DNA of 64,000 nucleotides, taken from Spirosoma spitsbergense DSM 19989 (GTDB lineage Bacteria > Bacteroidota > Bacteroidia > Cytophagales > Spirosomataceae). Below, in pieces: positions 41,814 through 51,775 of this stretch. The stretch spans positions 1 to 64,000 of the forward strand of contig NZ_KB893553.1 of assembly GCF_000374085.1 (NCBI RefSeq), read 5' to 3'. The notes beneath the pieces were generated by a model that was not told where the DNA came from, made no database searches, and saw only the letters and a list, made by a program, of their open reading frames with translations. How positions within the stretch are numbered: the stretch's first letter is position 1; each line of letters starts with the position of its first letter. The position numbers were made by a program, and so were the translations under genes.

Positions 41814-43445
41814 ATGAGAACTTCTACCCATGTCAATGCGCTAACAATTGTAGCCTGCTTTTTTTTCCTGTTTATATTGATTTTAGCCTGTAGTAAGCAA
41901 TCTGATCCCACCCCTACTCCCGGTACCACAACAACTCCTGTCTCTAGTACTACCACCACTACACCAAGTACCAGTACTACGGCTGTAGCCGCAACAGCCC
42001 CTGTTTTTGATACCACTGTGCTTTCAACGATAGATTTCGTTACAGAAACCGCTGGTCAGGTTAGCAGTACTGTAAAGAGTAATGGTGGAAGTGCCATTAC
42101 TCAGCAAGGACACGTCTATTCAGAAACCAATCAATCCCCAACTACTTCTGACAGCAAAACGCAGCTTGGCCGTAATGACGGGCCTTTTCCGGGAAAATTC
42201 ACCAGTGCCTTAACAGGACTGAAAGCCAGCACAACCTACTACATACGTCCCTATGCTACGAATGACAAAGGAACAACATACGGCACCATGATACAGATGA
42301 AAACAACGGCTTCTTCTGTTATTACTTCCGCCACGAAAACAATTGATTGCAACAACATTCCTGAAGTGTGGGAAGACCTCGGAATTGATGTGGATTATCT
42401 CGTGAAATGTACTATTTACGTCACTGGTACAAAAGTAGTTACAATTAAGCCAGGTGTTAAAATTCAGTTTGAAGGAAGTGCTGCTGGTTTTGCAGTCAGT
42501 TCTCAAGCGGCTCTGGTTATGGTAGGCACCCAAGAAAAACCTATTATTTTAGAAGGGAAAGTTGCCTCAGCAGGTTATTGGAAAGGTATTACGCTGAATG
42601 CTGTTAATATTGAAAATAGATGGGAATATGTAACAATACGCCATGCAGGTGCGACTCAAAATGCTGCCTTACTTATAGGTGAATATGCTAACGTTGCGAT
42701 AAGAGTATCAATAAAGAATTCTACATTTTCAACCAACAGTGGATATGGAATCTTAGACACTGATGGTTTTTACAGTTCCTCCCATTTCACTGGATTTGAA
42801 AGCAACACATTTAGTGATAATAGTAAAGCACCGTTGAAAATCACGGCGCCCAGTATGGGTAGCTTAGATTCAAAAAGTAGTTATGCCAACAATGGCCAAA
42901 AGTTTATTGAAGTTACAAACGCCGTGGGGGGAGTAGATAATGATATGATCGTTCAAAAATTAGATGTGCCTTATCGTGTTTTAAGCGTAGTTAACTTCGC
43001 ACAGAAGGTTACATTTATGCCGGGCGTTACGGTAGAGTTTGGAACAGATGCCGGATTTTCAAATTCATTTAATAGTAAAAATGGGAGTATTATTGCGGAT
43101 GGTACGGCAGCCAACCCGATCAAATTCATTGGCTATCTGGCAGGCACAAAGGCATTATGGAAAGGCATCGTAATTGGTAGTGGAAATCCCGAAACGAAAT
43201 TTAATTATTGCGTTATTGATGGAGCAGGTTCGATTGTTAATAGTGCTTGTGAAGGTTCAGTTAAAACTGCACTTACTCTTGGTGCCACAGGGTGTGGCAG
43301 TTTCCCTGGGCGGGGCACCGTTGCAAACTGCACAATTACGAATAGTGGTGGCTATGCTGTAGTTTTCAAAACCGGCGATCCAGTGATACTCACGAATAAC
43401 ACATACTCCGGTAATACGAGTGGCGATGTGTATAATCTCAAATAA
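41814..43445 (+). CDS. FN3-like/beta-helix lipoprotein, relative of the 39897 product
   Basis: The 543-residue product has a lipoprotein signal (LFILILACSKQ, Cys at about 27). A Thr/Pro-rich linker and a fibronectin-like region (about 70-160) with GLKASTTYYIRPYATNDKG follow. Then come beta-helix repeats (KVVTIKPGVKIQFEG, ALVMVGTQEKPIILEG, YWKGITLN) like those of the previous protein. It ends 2 bases before tssE, so the two are probably co-transcribed. A lipoprotein directly coupled to a baseplate gene is unusual. Confidence 0.85.
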   Translation: MRTSTHVNALTIVACFFFLFILILACSKQSDPTPTPGTTTTPVSSTTTTTPSTSTTAVAATAPVFDTTVLSTIDFVTETAGQVSSTVKSNGGSAITQQGHVYSETNQSPTTSDSKTQLGRNDGPFPGKFTSALTGLKASTTYYIRPYATNDKGTTYGTMIQMKTTASSVITSATKTIDCNNIPEVWEDLGIDVDYLVKCTIYVTGTKVVTIKPGVKIQFEGSAAGFAVSSQAALVMVGTQEKPIILEGKVASAGYWKGITLNAVNIENRWEYVTIRHAGATQNAALLIGEYANVAIRVSIKNSTFSTNSGYGILDTDGFYSSSHFTGFESNTFSDNSKAPLKITAPSMGSLDSKSSYANNGQKFIEVTNAVGGVDNDMIVQKLDVPYRVLSVVNFAQKVTFMPGVTVEFGTDAGFSNSFNSKNGSIIADGTAANPIKFIGYLAGTKALWKGIVIGSGNPETKFNYCVIDGAGSIVNSACEGSVKTALTLGATGCGSFPGRGTVANCTITNSGGYAVVFKTGDPVILTNNTYSGNTSGDVYNLK

Positions 43446-43447
43446 CC

Positions 43448-43906
43448 ATGCCCGACTACTACCGCCTGCCTTTACGCCTTGACCTCCTTATAAACGGAGC
43501 CGATCTGGTTCAACAGCCCCAGGTAAGGCAACAGGCCAACTGCTCCATGGAGGAGTCAATACACAATAATGTGTACCTGATTATCACCACGAAGTTTAAA
43601 GAAGTTCGTTTCGATCCACTCTTCGGAAGCACCATTTGGGATGATGATTTTCAGATGGGGAATGATTCCGCCAATAATGGATTCTGGACCGACCGCGTAA
43701 AAACGTCAGTGCGGGATGCCCTCAGACGGTACGAAAAACGACTGGAACGGATAAATGTGGAGGTCGATTTGGACCGCGCCGGTGCCACCGACGCCCACAA
43801 GCGACTGCTCATGGTGGTTACTGCCGAAATTCGCAAGTCAAATCACCAGCCGTTCGAGTTTCGACACGAACTGTTGATTGCCCCATTTATTGCTAAAAAA
43901 TCGTAA
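43448..43906 (+). CDS. tssE: TssE, gp25-like T6SS baseplate protein
   Basis: The 152-residue product has the gp25 features: an N-terminal amphipathic part, SIHNNVYLIITTKFKEVRFDPLFG, and a C-terminal region with RRYEKRLERINVEVDL. Gp25-like proteins seed sheath assembly at the baseplate. It starts 2 bases after the lipoprotein gene and ends 4 bases before tssF, forming a compact baseplate operon with tssF and tssG. Confidence 0.9.
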   Translation: MPDYYRLPLRLDLLINGADLVQQPQVRQQANCSMEESIHNNVYLIITTKFKEVRFDPLFGSTIWDDDFQMGNDSANNGFWTDRVKTSVRDALRRYEKRLERINVEVDLDRAGATDAHKRLLMVVTAEIRKSNHQPFEFRHELLIAPFIAKKS

Positions 43907-43910
43907 GCCT

Positions 43911-45824
43911 ATGGAGCCTTTAGATGTACAGGGCTTTTCGCGGGAAGAAGTTCGTCGGCGGATGACCCAAACGGCGGCTACGACCTGGCAAATGCGGGTG
44001 AAGGATGTGGAGGCCGCCGACCCGCTTGTGGGCTACCTGCTGGATGCCTGTTCCTACGAGTTTGAGAATACGGCCAAGGCCATTGAAGCGACCCGGCAAC
44101 AAATTATTGACCGGCTGGCCAGTGTGATGTGCCCCGAAGTAATCGATTTGCCGCGTCCGGCCCATGCAGTTTTTCATAGTCGCCCGGAGGACCCGTTATT
44201 GCTGTTACCCCAAACGGCGCAGTTTTTTTACCGCCAGCCCGGCCAAACCGTCGATGAACCGTCTACCGACCTGTTTTTCTCGCCCGTAGTCAACACGCAG
44301 TTGGTGAATGGGGATATTCAGTACATGCTTACCGAGCAGGGGTTGGTTCAGTTTCGGGGGCGCGACCGCAGTACGCTGGAAAAACAGGTTAGACCCAAAG
44401 TATTTACGGAAGATTATCAGTCCGTGTGGTTAGGCGTTGAGATGGACAGCAGCGTTCCGTCGCTGTCCAACCTGGCCATTTATTTTGACTGGGAGAACGA
44501 ACCGGAACGCGTAAAAGCGACTTATTACCGGAAAATTCAGGATTCCATGCAAACAAGCTGGTTCCTGAACGGCCACAAACTGGAGGTAGCAGGAGGTTTG
44601 CAGACGAGTGAACCAGCCCGTGTCATTGGCGACCAGCAGCGGTTGGCCAATCAACTGGACGTGCTCAACCAGTTGGAAGAAGAAGTCATTGCCAATTACA
44701 CCCACCGATTTGTTACGTTCGGGCAAATTCCCGCGCGAACAGAAATCGACTACAGTGTTCGGTCATACCCGGCCGAATATGACTTTCCGGCAGCGCAGCA
44801 CCAGAAATATTTTCAGAAGGGATTGGTATGGATTGAGCTTCGCCTGGGGCGCGACTTTCCGGCCACGGCGCTTACCCGTATGGAAATTCGGCTCAACTGC
44901 TTTCCGGTCATGAACCGGCACCTCAACGAAACGATCCAACGGCTCCAGCAGGCCTTGAACGTATATCCACTGGTGTCCATGGAAGAGTTTCTGTTTATCC
45001 GGCGCGTATACGATGCCGAAACCAACGAACTATTCCGGGCATCGCCCCTGCGAAATGCCAATGAGCTGGCCGAAAACTCATTTATGTGGCGTCCGCATGG
45101 CGTTGGCCGATTTGACAAACGAAATGCCCGCGAATTACTTTACCATGTTCATCAGATGCTACTGGAAGAGAGTCAGGCTTTTGCGGCCCTGGGGGCCGGT
45201 ACGTTTGCCCAAACGATTGACAGCCTCACAAAGAACATCAATGAGCTGGAACAACGCCTGCAAAACGATAAACAAGGTGGTTTTCAGATAGGACACCCCT
45301 ATATTTTCGTGCGTCCCCGTCGGCAGGATACGAATATTCATGTCGAATTCTGGAGCACTAACGGCAGTCAGGGCAATGGGGTACTGGCTGGTACGCGGCT
45401 GGCTGTTTATGATAAGCGTTATTTCATGCGAAATGAAAAAGACGATCTGTTCCTGGTAACCACCTCGGCGGGCGGACGCGATAAAGCCAGTGTTTCGGAC
45501 AAGGAACAGCAACTACGTCAGACCCTGCTTACCCGGCAACGACTGGTAACGCTGGAAGATATCCGGGCCGAGTGTAAAGCGTATTTTTTTGGTCGGCTGG
45601 GTGAGGTGCCCGTCGATGTAGTGGTTGAAAAGCAGTTTGCGGAGGGGTTGATAGAAGGGGCGGGGTATGTTCGCTGTCTCGACGTACTCATTATGCCACT
45701 GGCCCGTACCAGCCTGAGCGAAGCCGAATGGGATGCGGAATGTGAACGATGCCGTCAGCATCTGGCTACCCGATCCGCCATGAATTTACCGTACAGGGTT
45801 CGCTTAACTACGCAATTTGTATGA
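43911..45824 (+). CDS. tssF: TssF, T6SS baseplate subunit
   Basis: ATG 43911 (MEPLDVQGFSRE) is chosen because an upstream in-frame start overlaps tssE. The 637-residue product has a TssF-like layout. The N-terminal helices (VEAADPLVGYLLDACSYEFENT) are followed by ASVMCPEVIDLPRPAHAVFHSRP, then beta-rich wedge-like domains. The C-terminus lies near VRLTTQF. It overlaps tssG by ATGA, indicating coupled translation. TssF with TssG and TssE makes the wedge of the baseplate. Confidence 0.92.
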   Translation: MEPLDVQGFSREEVRRRMTQTAATTWQMRVKDVEAADPLVGYLLDACSYEFENTAKAIEATRQQIIDRLASVMCPEVIDLPRPAHAVFHSRPEDPLLLLPQTAQFFYRQPGQTVDEPSTDLFFSPVVNTQLVNGDIQYMLTEQGLVQFRGRDRSTLEKQVRPKVFTEDYQSVWLGVEMDSSVPSLSNLAIYFDWENEPERVKATYYRKIQDSMQTSWFLNGHKLEVAGGLQTSEPARVIGDQQRLANQLDVLNQLEEEVIANYTHRFVTFGQIPARTEIDYSVRSYPAEYDFPAAQHQKYFQKGLVWIELRLGRDFPATALTRMEIRLNCFPVMNRHLNETIQRLQQALNVYPLVSMEEFLFIRRVYDAETNELFRASPLRNANELAENSFMWRPHGVGRFDKRNARELLYHVHQMLLEESQAFAALGAGTFAQTIDSLTKNINELEQRLQNDKQGGFQIGHPYIFVRPRRQDTNIHVEFWSTNGSQGNGVLAGTRLAVYDKRYFMRNEKDDLFLVTTSAGGRDKASVSDKEQQLRQTLLTRQRLVTLEDIRAECKAYFFGRLGEVPVDVVVEKQFAEGLIEGAGYVRCLDVLIMPLARTSLSEAEWDAECERCRQHLATRSAMNLPYRVRLTTQFV

Positions 45825-46840
45825 CCCTCGATGAATACAGCCGCGAAATAGACGGGCTTACCAAAGCGGTAGATATTCGTCTGGAAATCATTCTGGCCGA
45901 ACTATATGGCAGAGGACTTGACCCCAGGGAAGATGTGTTGATTCATCCAGCTGGTCTATTTTCCCGCTCCTACCGGCGCGATGTAGGTCGTGTAAACGTT
46001 GGCCCATCGGACAGTCTGGAGAAATCGGATGATGAAATTACTGAGCCGCAGAATATTTCGCTCCCCCCCGAAGACCAGCGGGATTTTCTGAATATTGAAG
46101 TACACCGCGATGGGTTATATGACTACCTGCCGGAAGGGTTATTTCATCAGCCAACCACACCGGGTCGGGATCAGCAGGAGGTCTTTGCCGACTTTGATGA
46201 ACAGGCTCGTCGCGTGCGTGCGGCCCGACGGTTTTTTCAGCCATTCGAGCAGGAATTTTATTTCCAGCGTCTGTTCATGGAACTAGAGGCCCGCAAATAT
46301 CAGCTGACCGAAGAGAATCTGCGTACCTATGGTGGAGGGGAGAGCTTGCGTGAGTTCTGGGGCATTCCGGCCGATCTGCTCAATACCCGGCAACTGGTCA
46401 ATCTGCTTCATATGCTACCCATCGCCCACCGAATCAGTAATGACGACCAGCTAATTATCAGTAGTCTGGAATTGATACTGGATGTGCCCATAGTGATGCG
46501 GACCATCTCGCCTTTGACGTTTGAGATTACCCTGGCAGCGGGTGACTCCCCGGCTCCCAATGAACTGTGCCGGACGGAGTTGGGGAATTTCTCATTGGGG
46601 GGTATCTATCAGGACACGATGCCTGCTATCGAGTTACGAATCGGCCCCTTGAATTCCAGCCAGCTTATCGACTTTCTGGCGGGGGGACGCAGTCGGAAAA
46701 TACTGGATTTACTGATTGGTTATTTTCTGCCCACCGAGTCCGATGTGATCGAGTACCTGCTTACAACCGAAGATGACCAGTTTCTGATTCTGTCTGACGA
46801 CCAGCCAACGAGTGTACTGGGCTGGGCCTCTTATATCTAG
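45821..46840 (+). CDS. tssG: TssG, T6SS baseplate subunit
   Basis: ATG 45821 overlaps the tssF stop. An upstream in-frame start at 45749 lies inside tssF and is rejected. The 339-residue product has the TssG-like pattern, with VDIRLEIILAELYGRG, the helical FFQPFEQEFYFQRLFMELE and a C-terminal DFLAGGRSRKILDLLIGYFLP. TssG partners TssF in the baseplate wedge. It ends 35 bases before the tssO stop on the other strand. Confidence 0.9.
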   Translation: MTLDEYSREIDGLTKAVDIRLEIILAELYGRGLDPREDVLIHPAGLFSRSYRRDVGRVNVGPSDSLEKSDDEITEPQNISLPPEDQRDFLNIEVHRDGLYDYLPEGLFHQPTTPGRDQQEVFADFDEQARRVRAARRFFQPFEQEFYFQRLFMELEARKYQLTEENLRTYGGGESLREFWGIPADLLNTRQLVNLLHMLPIAHRISNDDQLIISSLELILDVPIVMRTISPLTFEITLAAGDSPAPNELCRTELGNFSLGGIYQDTMPAIELRIGPLNSSQLIDFLAGGRSRKILDLLIGYFLPTESDVIEYLLTTEDDQFLILSDDQPTSVLGWASYI

Positions 46841-46875
46841 GTACTTAAAGGCAGTGTTGACCAGATGCCGCCATA

Positions 46876-47703
46876 CTACAAGTGGCTCATTTGCCGGTCA
46901 ATTTCCTGCATTTTATCAATCGCTAATTGCTGAATCGTATAGCTGCTGCGGGCATTCTGCGAGATGAGCTGGAAATTCTGCCGGGCTATGACATACAACT
47001 GCTTCCGCTTAAGGTTATCGTTATACGATTCCAGAATATCGGCCTGGCTTTTTTTGCAATTCGCGTCGCTGAAGCGCAACTGCCATTTGAGGTTTTCAAT
47101 CTCAGTAGTAGACTGCTGGGCACCCCCTCCACCACCGGCCTGTTTGGCCTGGGCTGCGGCCATCAACTTCATTGCATCCAGACTATTCTGCAAACCCTGA
47201 GCCTGCATTTTCAGTTGGCCATTTTCTCCCTGAAGCTGCTTCACAGCAGCACTTTCGTTCTGAACACCGACTAGTTTCTTTCGTTTTTGCAGGTAGTTGC
47301 TACGCTCTTTCGTGAGTTGGATTAAATAATTGCAGGCATTCTTACGGATACGGTCCCGGGCGCCCGTGTAGCCTTGTTTTGTCAGAAAGTCGTTGGCTTT
47401 TTTGGCAAAATTACTGTTGACTTGTTCCGCATTGCTAAGCCAGCTATTCCAGACTTCGTCCGTATCGGCATCTTTAGGAATGGCATCATTCTGCTTGTTT
47501 ATCTCCACCACATATTGCTGGAGAACATCCATGTCTTTGACCAATGCTTCCTGTTCGCTGATGGCCTTCTGATTGCCTCCCTTCGATGATTTTTTGGTGC
47601 CCATCCAGAAAGCCAGAAACAGGGGTAAGGCAATAATGATGATGTAAACAGCCGTGAAATTGACTAATGAGGTGTTGCGTTCGATTTTGTTTAAGGGATC
47701 CAT
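46876..47703 (-). CDS. tssO: TssO, T6SS subtype iii membrane-anchored coiled-coil protein
   Basis: The 275-residue product has one transmembrane segment near the N-terminus (about 16-33, FTAVYIIIIALPLFLAFW). A long periplasmic coiled-coil region follows, including ESAAVKQLQGENGQLKMQAQ and an Ala/Gly linker, with a helical end. This topology and place next to tssK match TssO of Bacteroidota T6SS. It is probably co-transcribed with tssK, 42 bases upstream. Confidence 0.85.
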   Translation of the reverse strand: MDPLNKIERNTSLVNFTAVYIIIIALPLFLAFWMGTKKSSKGGNQKAISEQEALVKDMDVLQQYVVEINKQNDAIPKDADTDEVWNSWLSNAEQVNSNFAKKANDFLTKQGYTGARDRIRKNACNYLIQLTKERSNYLQKRKKLVGVQNESAAVKQLQGENGQLKMQAQGLQNSLDAMKLMAAAQAKQAGGGGGAQQSTTEIENLKWQLRFSDANCKKSQADILESYNDNLKRKQLYVIARQNFQLISQNARSSYTIQQLAIDKMQEIDRQMSHL

Positions 47704-47745
47704 GGTATGGTTAGTAAACGAATTAAGTTGGTGAATGATTGACGT

Positions 47746-49008
47746 TTATCGGCCCGTCATGCGCGGACGGTACCCACCGGCAATAGGTACATCCAGGGGA
47801 TTGGTCGGTATATCTTTTTTATCGGTTACCACTGAGTCGTAGCGGATGTGTTTGTCCTGCGGTTGTTGACCAATATATTCCAACTGGGCCAGTTGTCTGA
47901 AAATTTTATACACATCTTCCCAGCATTGCGTAATCTTGTCCAGATGGGGGCGGATATTGGTATGGTCGTACGAAAAGTTAATTAATTTCTCGATGTCAGT
48001 AGCCATCAATTGATCAGCAGTGATACCGGTCCAGTCCTGAAAATATTTCAACGTTATATCCCGTCCCTTTCCCCGTACACTACCACTCAAAGCGGGATCA
48101 TTCAGGCAATTAATGGTGGTCTTTAACCGTCGGGTGGCAAGGGTTATCGTTTGTAGCCAGTAAATTGGGGGCTGTTCCGTTCCCATAAACTGATACTGAT
48201 TCAGGGGGTCGTCTAAACTGGTTGCCAGTTGTTCAGCCAGGTCGCAGATCATCTCGGCCAGTGCTCCTGCTTTACGGGCCTGCTCGGTTCCGCGTTTCTC
48301 ACATACTTTGTCGACAACCAAAAACGCATCCCGCTGTACGTCGGTCAGTATTTTGTTAGTTATGTCGGCCCAGTTTCTTAAATCCGGATGGCTGGTTATG
48401 GCTGCGCACGCCGGAATGTACTGGGTATCCTCCATTAGTTGGCCATACTTACAGGCTAACTGACCGACAACCAAATGAAACGATTCGAACTGGTCCGATT
48501 TATAGGCTGATTTAGCACTCAAATGCGCATTGTATTGATACCGGGGTACAATACTAAACTGATAGGTTGGTGTTGTAAAAGGGGGGCGGGGCATTGGTTC
48601 ATTGGCCGCTGGCATACCGAACGCTTTTCGGGCGAAAAGATCGACCGATAGTACGACGAGGAAATTAAGTTCATCGGCCATTGGTATGTTATTCTTTGTC
48701 AGAATTTCATTCAGGTTGGTAACTAAGTCAAGCTCGGTATTGATCAACTCGATACGGCATCCGGCACCGGTCACAGCCCGACAGTTGGTCAGGTGCAATC
48801 GTACATTCTGGCTTTGGTCGATGTTGACGTGTAGCTTGAAATCAGGCTGATCGGAGGGGAGTAAACCGTAATTGTAAGTCATCAGCCGGGAGGCTGTGCC
48901 ATCACGCATGTGGTCGCTGACGAAGTGCTCAAAATCGGTAAAATGTTTGCGGGCAATGCGCATCCCATCAACCCAATTTACCGGATAATATTCAACTTTA
49001 GGCAACAT
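47746..49008 (-). CDS. tssK: TssK, T6SS baseplate-membrane connector
   Basis: ATG 49008 (MLPKVEYYPVNWVDGM) is preferred to the longer frame from 49077 because TssK proteins begin close to the VHWxEGM-type motif, seen here as VNWVDGMRIARKHF. The 420-residue product has the N-terminal shell-like domain up to about 180, a middle helical domain and a C-terminal domain with VYKIFRQLAQLEYIGQ. TssK links the baseplate to the membrane complex. Its upstream region up to the IS3 remnant is about 280 bases and contains no gene. Confidence 0.88.
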   Translation of the reverse strand: MLPKVEYYPVNWVDGMRIARKHFTDFEHFVSDHMRDGTASRLMTYNYGLLPSDQPDFKLHVNIDQSQNVRLHLTNCRAVTGAGCRIELINTELDLVTNLNEILTKNNIPMADELNFLVVLSVDLFARKAFGMPAANEPMPRPPFTTPTYQFSIVPRYQYNAHLSAKSAYKSDQFESFHLVVGQLACKYGQLMEDTQYIPACAAITSHPDLRNWADITNKILTDVQRDAFLVVDKVCEKRGTEQARKAGALAEMICDLAEQLATSLDDPLNQYQFMGTEQPPIYWLQTITLATRRLKTTINCLNDPALSGSVRGKGRDITLKYFQDWTGITADQLMATDIEKLINFSYDHTNIRPHLDKITQCWEDVYKIFRQLAQLEYIGQQPQDKHIRYDSVVTDKKDIPTNPLDVPIAGGYRPRMTGR

Positions 49009-49288
49009 AGTATAATGATTAGGCGTGGAGGCTACAGGATGAGAGTTATTAGGCAAAATAAGAGAATTTTTCGACACAAACTACTGCATGAATCTACAAA
49101 TTTTTAAGACACAGCAACCAAGTATATTACTTGAATAGGCTGATTTAGTGCCGATTGGGAGCAATCACATTGATATCTACCGTTTGGTAAATATGGATAT
49201 CCATTAATGATCCGTGAATTAGCATGCAAATAATTCATGAGATGGTCCTATAAATCGGGACACTGCAAGTGCTTAACTTCGCGGAGTC

Positions 49289-49894
49289 GTGAAAGAGCAA
49301 AAAAACAACAAACCGGCTTCTCGTCGGAAGTATGACCAGGACTTCAAGACTGAAGCCCTACGTATGATCGCCAATGGGCGTAGTGTACTCCAAGTTGCTC
49401 AGGCACTGATTGTTGGCTACTGTCTCCATCCATTCCTGACGGCCGAAGGCAGTCTAAAAGCTCTAGATATGGCCTTAGCCACTCATTTGGAAAGGGAACA
49501 GGAATTAATTCATCATTCCGATCGAGGCAGCCAATACTGTAGTTTTGACTATGTTCGCAAACTGAAAGGGGCTAATATTTTGATTAGTATGACCCAGCAT
49601 GGTGACCCTTTTGAAAACGACATCGCCGAACGCGTGAATGGAATCTTAAAGACGGATTTCCGCCTGAATCGAGTGTTTATTACTTTTGATGAGGCCGAAA
49701 AAGCGGTTGAAAAAAGTATTTATAATTACAACCACTTACGTCCCCATATGAGCTGTGGATACCTGACTCCAGTGGTTGCTCATCAGAGCGAACAACCGCT
49801 TAAAAAGCATTGGAAGCCTAAAGTTTACAAACGGTCAAAGACTGTTAGGGACCAAGGCCAATTTGGCAAAACCCATCTGATTTATCTACTTTGA
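49289..49894 (+). pseudogene. IS3-family transposase remnant with large internal deletion
   Basis: The frame starts with GTG 49289 and encodes about 40 residues of an OrfA-type helix-turn-helix (RRKYDQDFKTEALRMIANG). It passes directly into the C-terminal half of OrfB (HHSDRGSQYCSFDYV with the second catalytic Asp, then NDIAERVNGIL with the Glu, then NYNHLRPH). The first catalytic Asp and about 200 residues are missing. The in-frame junction near LQVAQALIVGYC shows a clean deletion. The product cannot be an active transposase. Confidence 0.85.
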
Positions 49895-49999
49895 CAACGC
49901 TATACAAGGATTAAGATTGACCGATAAATTCTCACCCCAAAACTTACAACTTATTTTCCGGATCATACAACGGTCAATACATTTCTATACAACTAGTGG

Positions 50000-51383
50000 C
50001 TATCCCACTGACAAAGAGGTTTTTGCAAACAACCTCATTAACTCGTCCTGGCTTAAATCGAGGGCTACCAAACGCCGTTGCACCTGGCGTAAGCCCGCTT
50101 CCCTTGTCTTTTGAACGGTGGCTTTAACTTGTGCCTTCTTATACGGTTCTTCTTTAGTCAGCATGTGCCAGATAATCATCGCCAGCTTGCGAGCCGTGGC
50201 CGTTATAGCTGCCACCCGCCCTTTCTTGTAGGCAATACGTTTGAAAAAAGGACTCAACTCATGATTGACTTGATTGCCAATTGAGTTGGCCGCCTGTCGT
50301 AAAGCGATCGCGATGGAGGATTTGCCCGTGGGCGTACGATGACTGATGATGCGCCCACCACTGATTTTATTGTTGGGCACTAACCGCAGCCAACTGGCAA
50401 AGCTTTTAGCCGAGCCAAACTTATGAATATCCTTACCTAAGGTCGTCAACAGGCAAAGCACCGTACTGTGACTCACACCCGAGATGGCAAACAGGTCCGT
50501 TTTAAAATAGTGATAGGCCAGTCCTGAGATGGCAAAGGATGGCGCATTCTTGCTGCTTTTCTTCTTCACTGTTTCGGGAGTTTTTGGGGGAGATTGGAGT
50601 ATCAAATCGGCCGGAATACTCCGTCGCAGCGCCTGTTCAATCACTTGATCGCAGTCAAGCAGAGCCTGTTGATAGTGGCGGTAAAAGTTCAGGTTCGCTT
50701 TTAGCTCGAAGAGGTATTCTTGCCGCCAATTCCCATGGAGCGATTGAGCAATCTCCTCTTTAGATCGTTTCACTCGGATGTCTACTAAGGAGGCCAACTC
50801 ATAGGGGTCGCGCTGACCCTATAAAATGGCATCAACAATTGCCAGGCCTGACTTACTGGTGATGTCGCGAATAGCAACGTCTAACCGAAGGTTCATCAGC
50901 CGGAGCGCTTTCTGCATTTTGTGGGTGTAGGTCGCTAACTGTTCAATCAGATGCTGACGATGATAGTAATAGGTGCGTAACTCTTGTAGGGTATCGCTCA
51001 ACAGGAAACTGCCCGATAGCAAGCCCAAGGAGTGAAGCTTTTGAATCCACAAACAGTCAATAACGTCTGTTTTGCGTCGGCACGGGCCGCCCCGCCTGGA
51101 CATTCTTAGTCTGGCTACCGCCGACTAACAGCACCTCAAAGCCGACTTGCTGCAAGGCGTTGAACAGGGTTTGCCAGTAGGTGCCCGTACTTTCCATGGC
51201 AACCGATGTAATGCCATGCTGTCGCAGATGATCGATGAGCTGTTGATGGTCTTGAGTATACACGCCAAAGGAGCGTACGTTTTCCTTATTCTGGTCGACG
51301 GCTACCCAATGCTCGCGGGAGCCGATATCAATGCCAGCGGCATGTGGATTGACAACGGGCAGGGTTGGGGTTTGCTTTTCCAT
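50000..51383 (-). pseudogene. IS110 family transposase, copy 2, frameshifted with an in-frame stop
   Basis: ATG 51383 (MEKQTPTLPVVN) gives the N-terminal DEDD domain (GIDIGSREHW, MESTGTYWQ). The frame breaks near 51080-51100, where a GC-rich insertion follows KNVQ. A TAG then interrupts the continuing frame near 50818 after VDAIL, and the Tnp_20-like domain with SGGRIISHRTP continues to 50000. The C-terminus is about 40 residues longer than in copy 1. Both copies lie on the minus strand, so they are direct repeats on either side of the T6SS region. Confidence 0.88.
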
Positions 51384-51676
51384 TTTGATGACTGAGTATA
51401 GGTATACAAAGACTTCAGGGAATGCAGAGGAGTCTAAAGATTTTTCTATACGGGATTCTCGTGGGAGATCACCAGTGAATTCAACAATTGCCTCAGTGAG
51501 GCTATCTACATTCCAGCCCAGATTCCAGGCAGGACTCATGAGTACCAGTAATATTGATGAGCTTAAGGCTGAAGCTGTTACAAGATAGGCAAATAGACGC
51601 CACAAGCTGCCCGTTTCAAGTTTTCATGGGTATTCAATGGTGCTTGCACAATCGGGGGATTTCAGGACGAGTCACC
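51384..51676 (-). ncRNA. Candidate IS110 bridge RNA region, copy 2
   Basis: The stretch upstream of copy 2 aligns with 1523-1816. The hairpin at 51490-51502 (GCCTC-AGT-GAGGC) corresponds to the hairpin at 1630-1642 in copy 1, with compensating changes in both arms. The conserved block at about 51447-51486 contains TTTCTATAC. The same nine bases occur at 49982-49990 near the other end of the element, which would be expected if the RNA carries a donor-end guide. The last point is weak because nine bases can match by chance. Confidence 0.5.
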
Positions 51677-51775
51677 GGCCATTTCGGTCAATAAAAGGGT
51701 AGCTGATGTTATTTTATGAACTCGTTATTTTGCTATCAATGAATGGGTTGTGTTACTAACGACTATCGTTAAAAT

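Noticed and set aside
47374-47589. Plus-strand frame inside tssO
   Set aside because: It is a shadow of the coiled-coil coding sequence on the other strand; tssO has clear membrane and coiled-coil features.
49917-50114. Plus-strand frame of 65 codons next to IS110 copy 2
   Set aside because: It overlaps the 3' end of the IS110 gene antisense and shows no family features.
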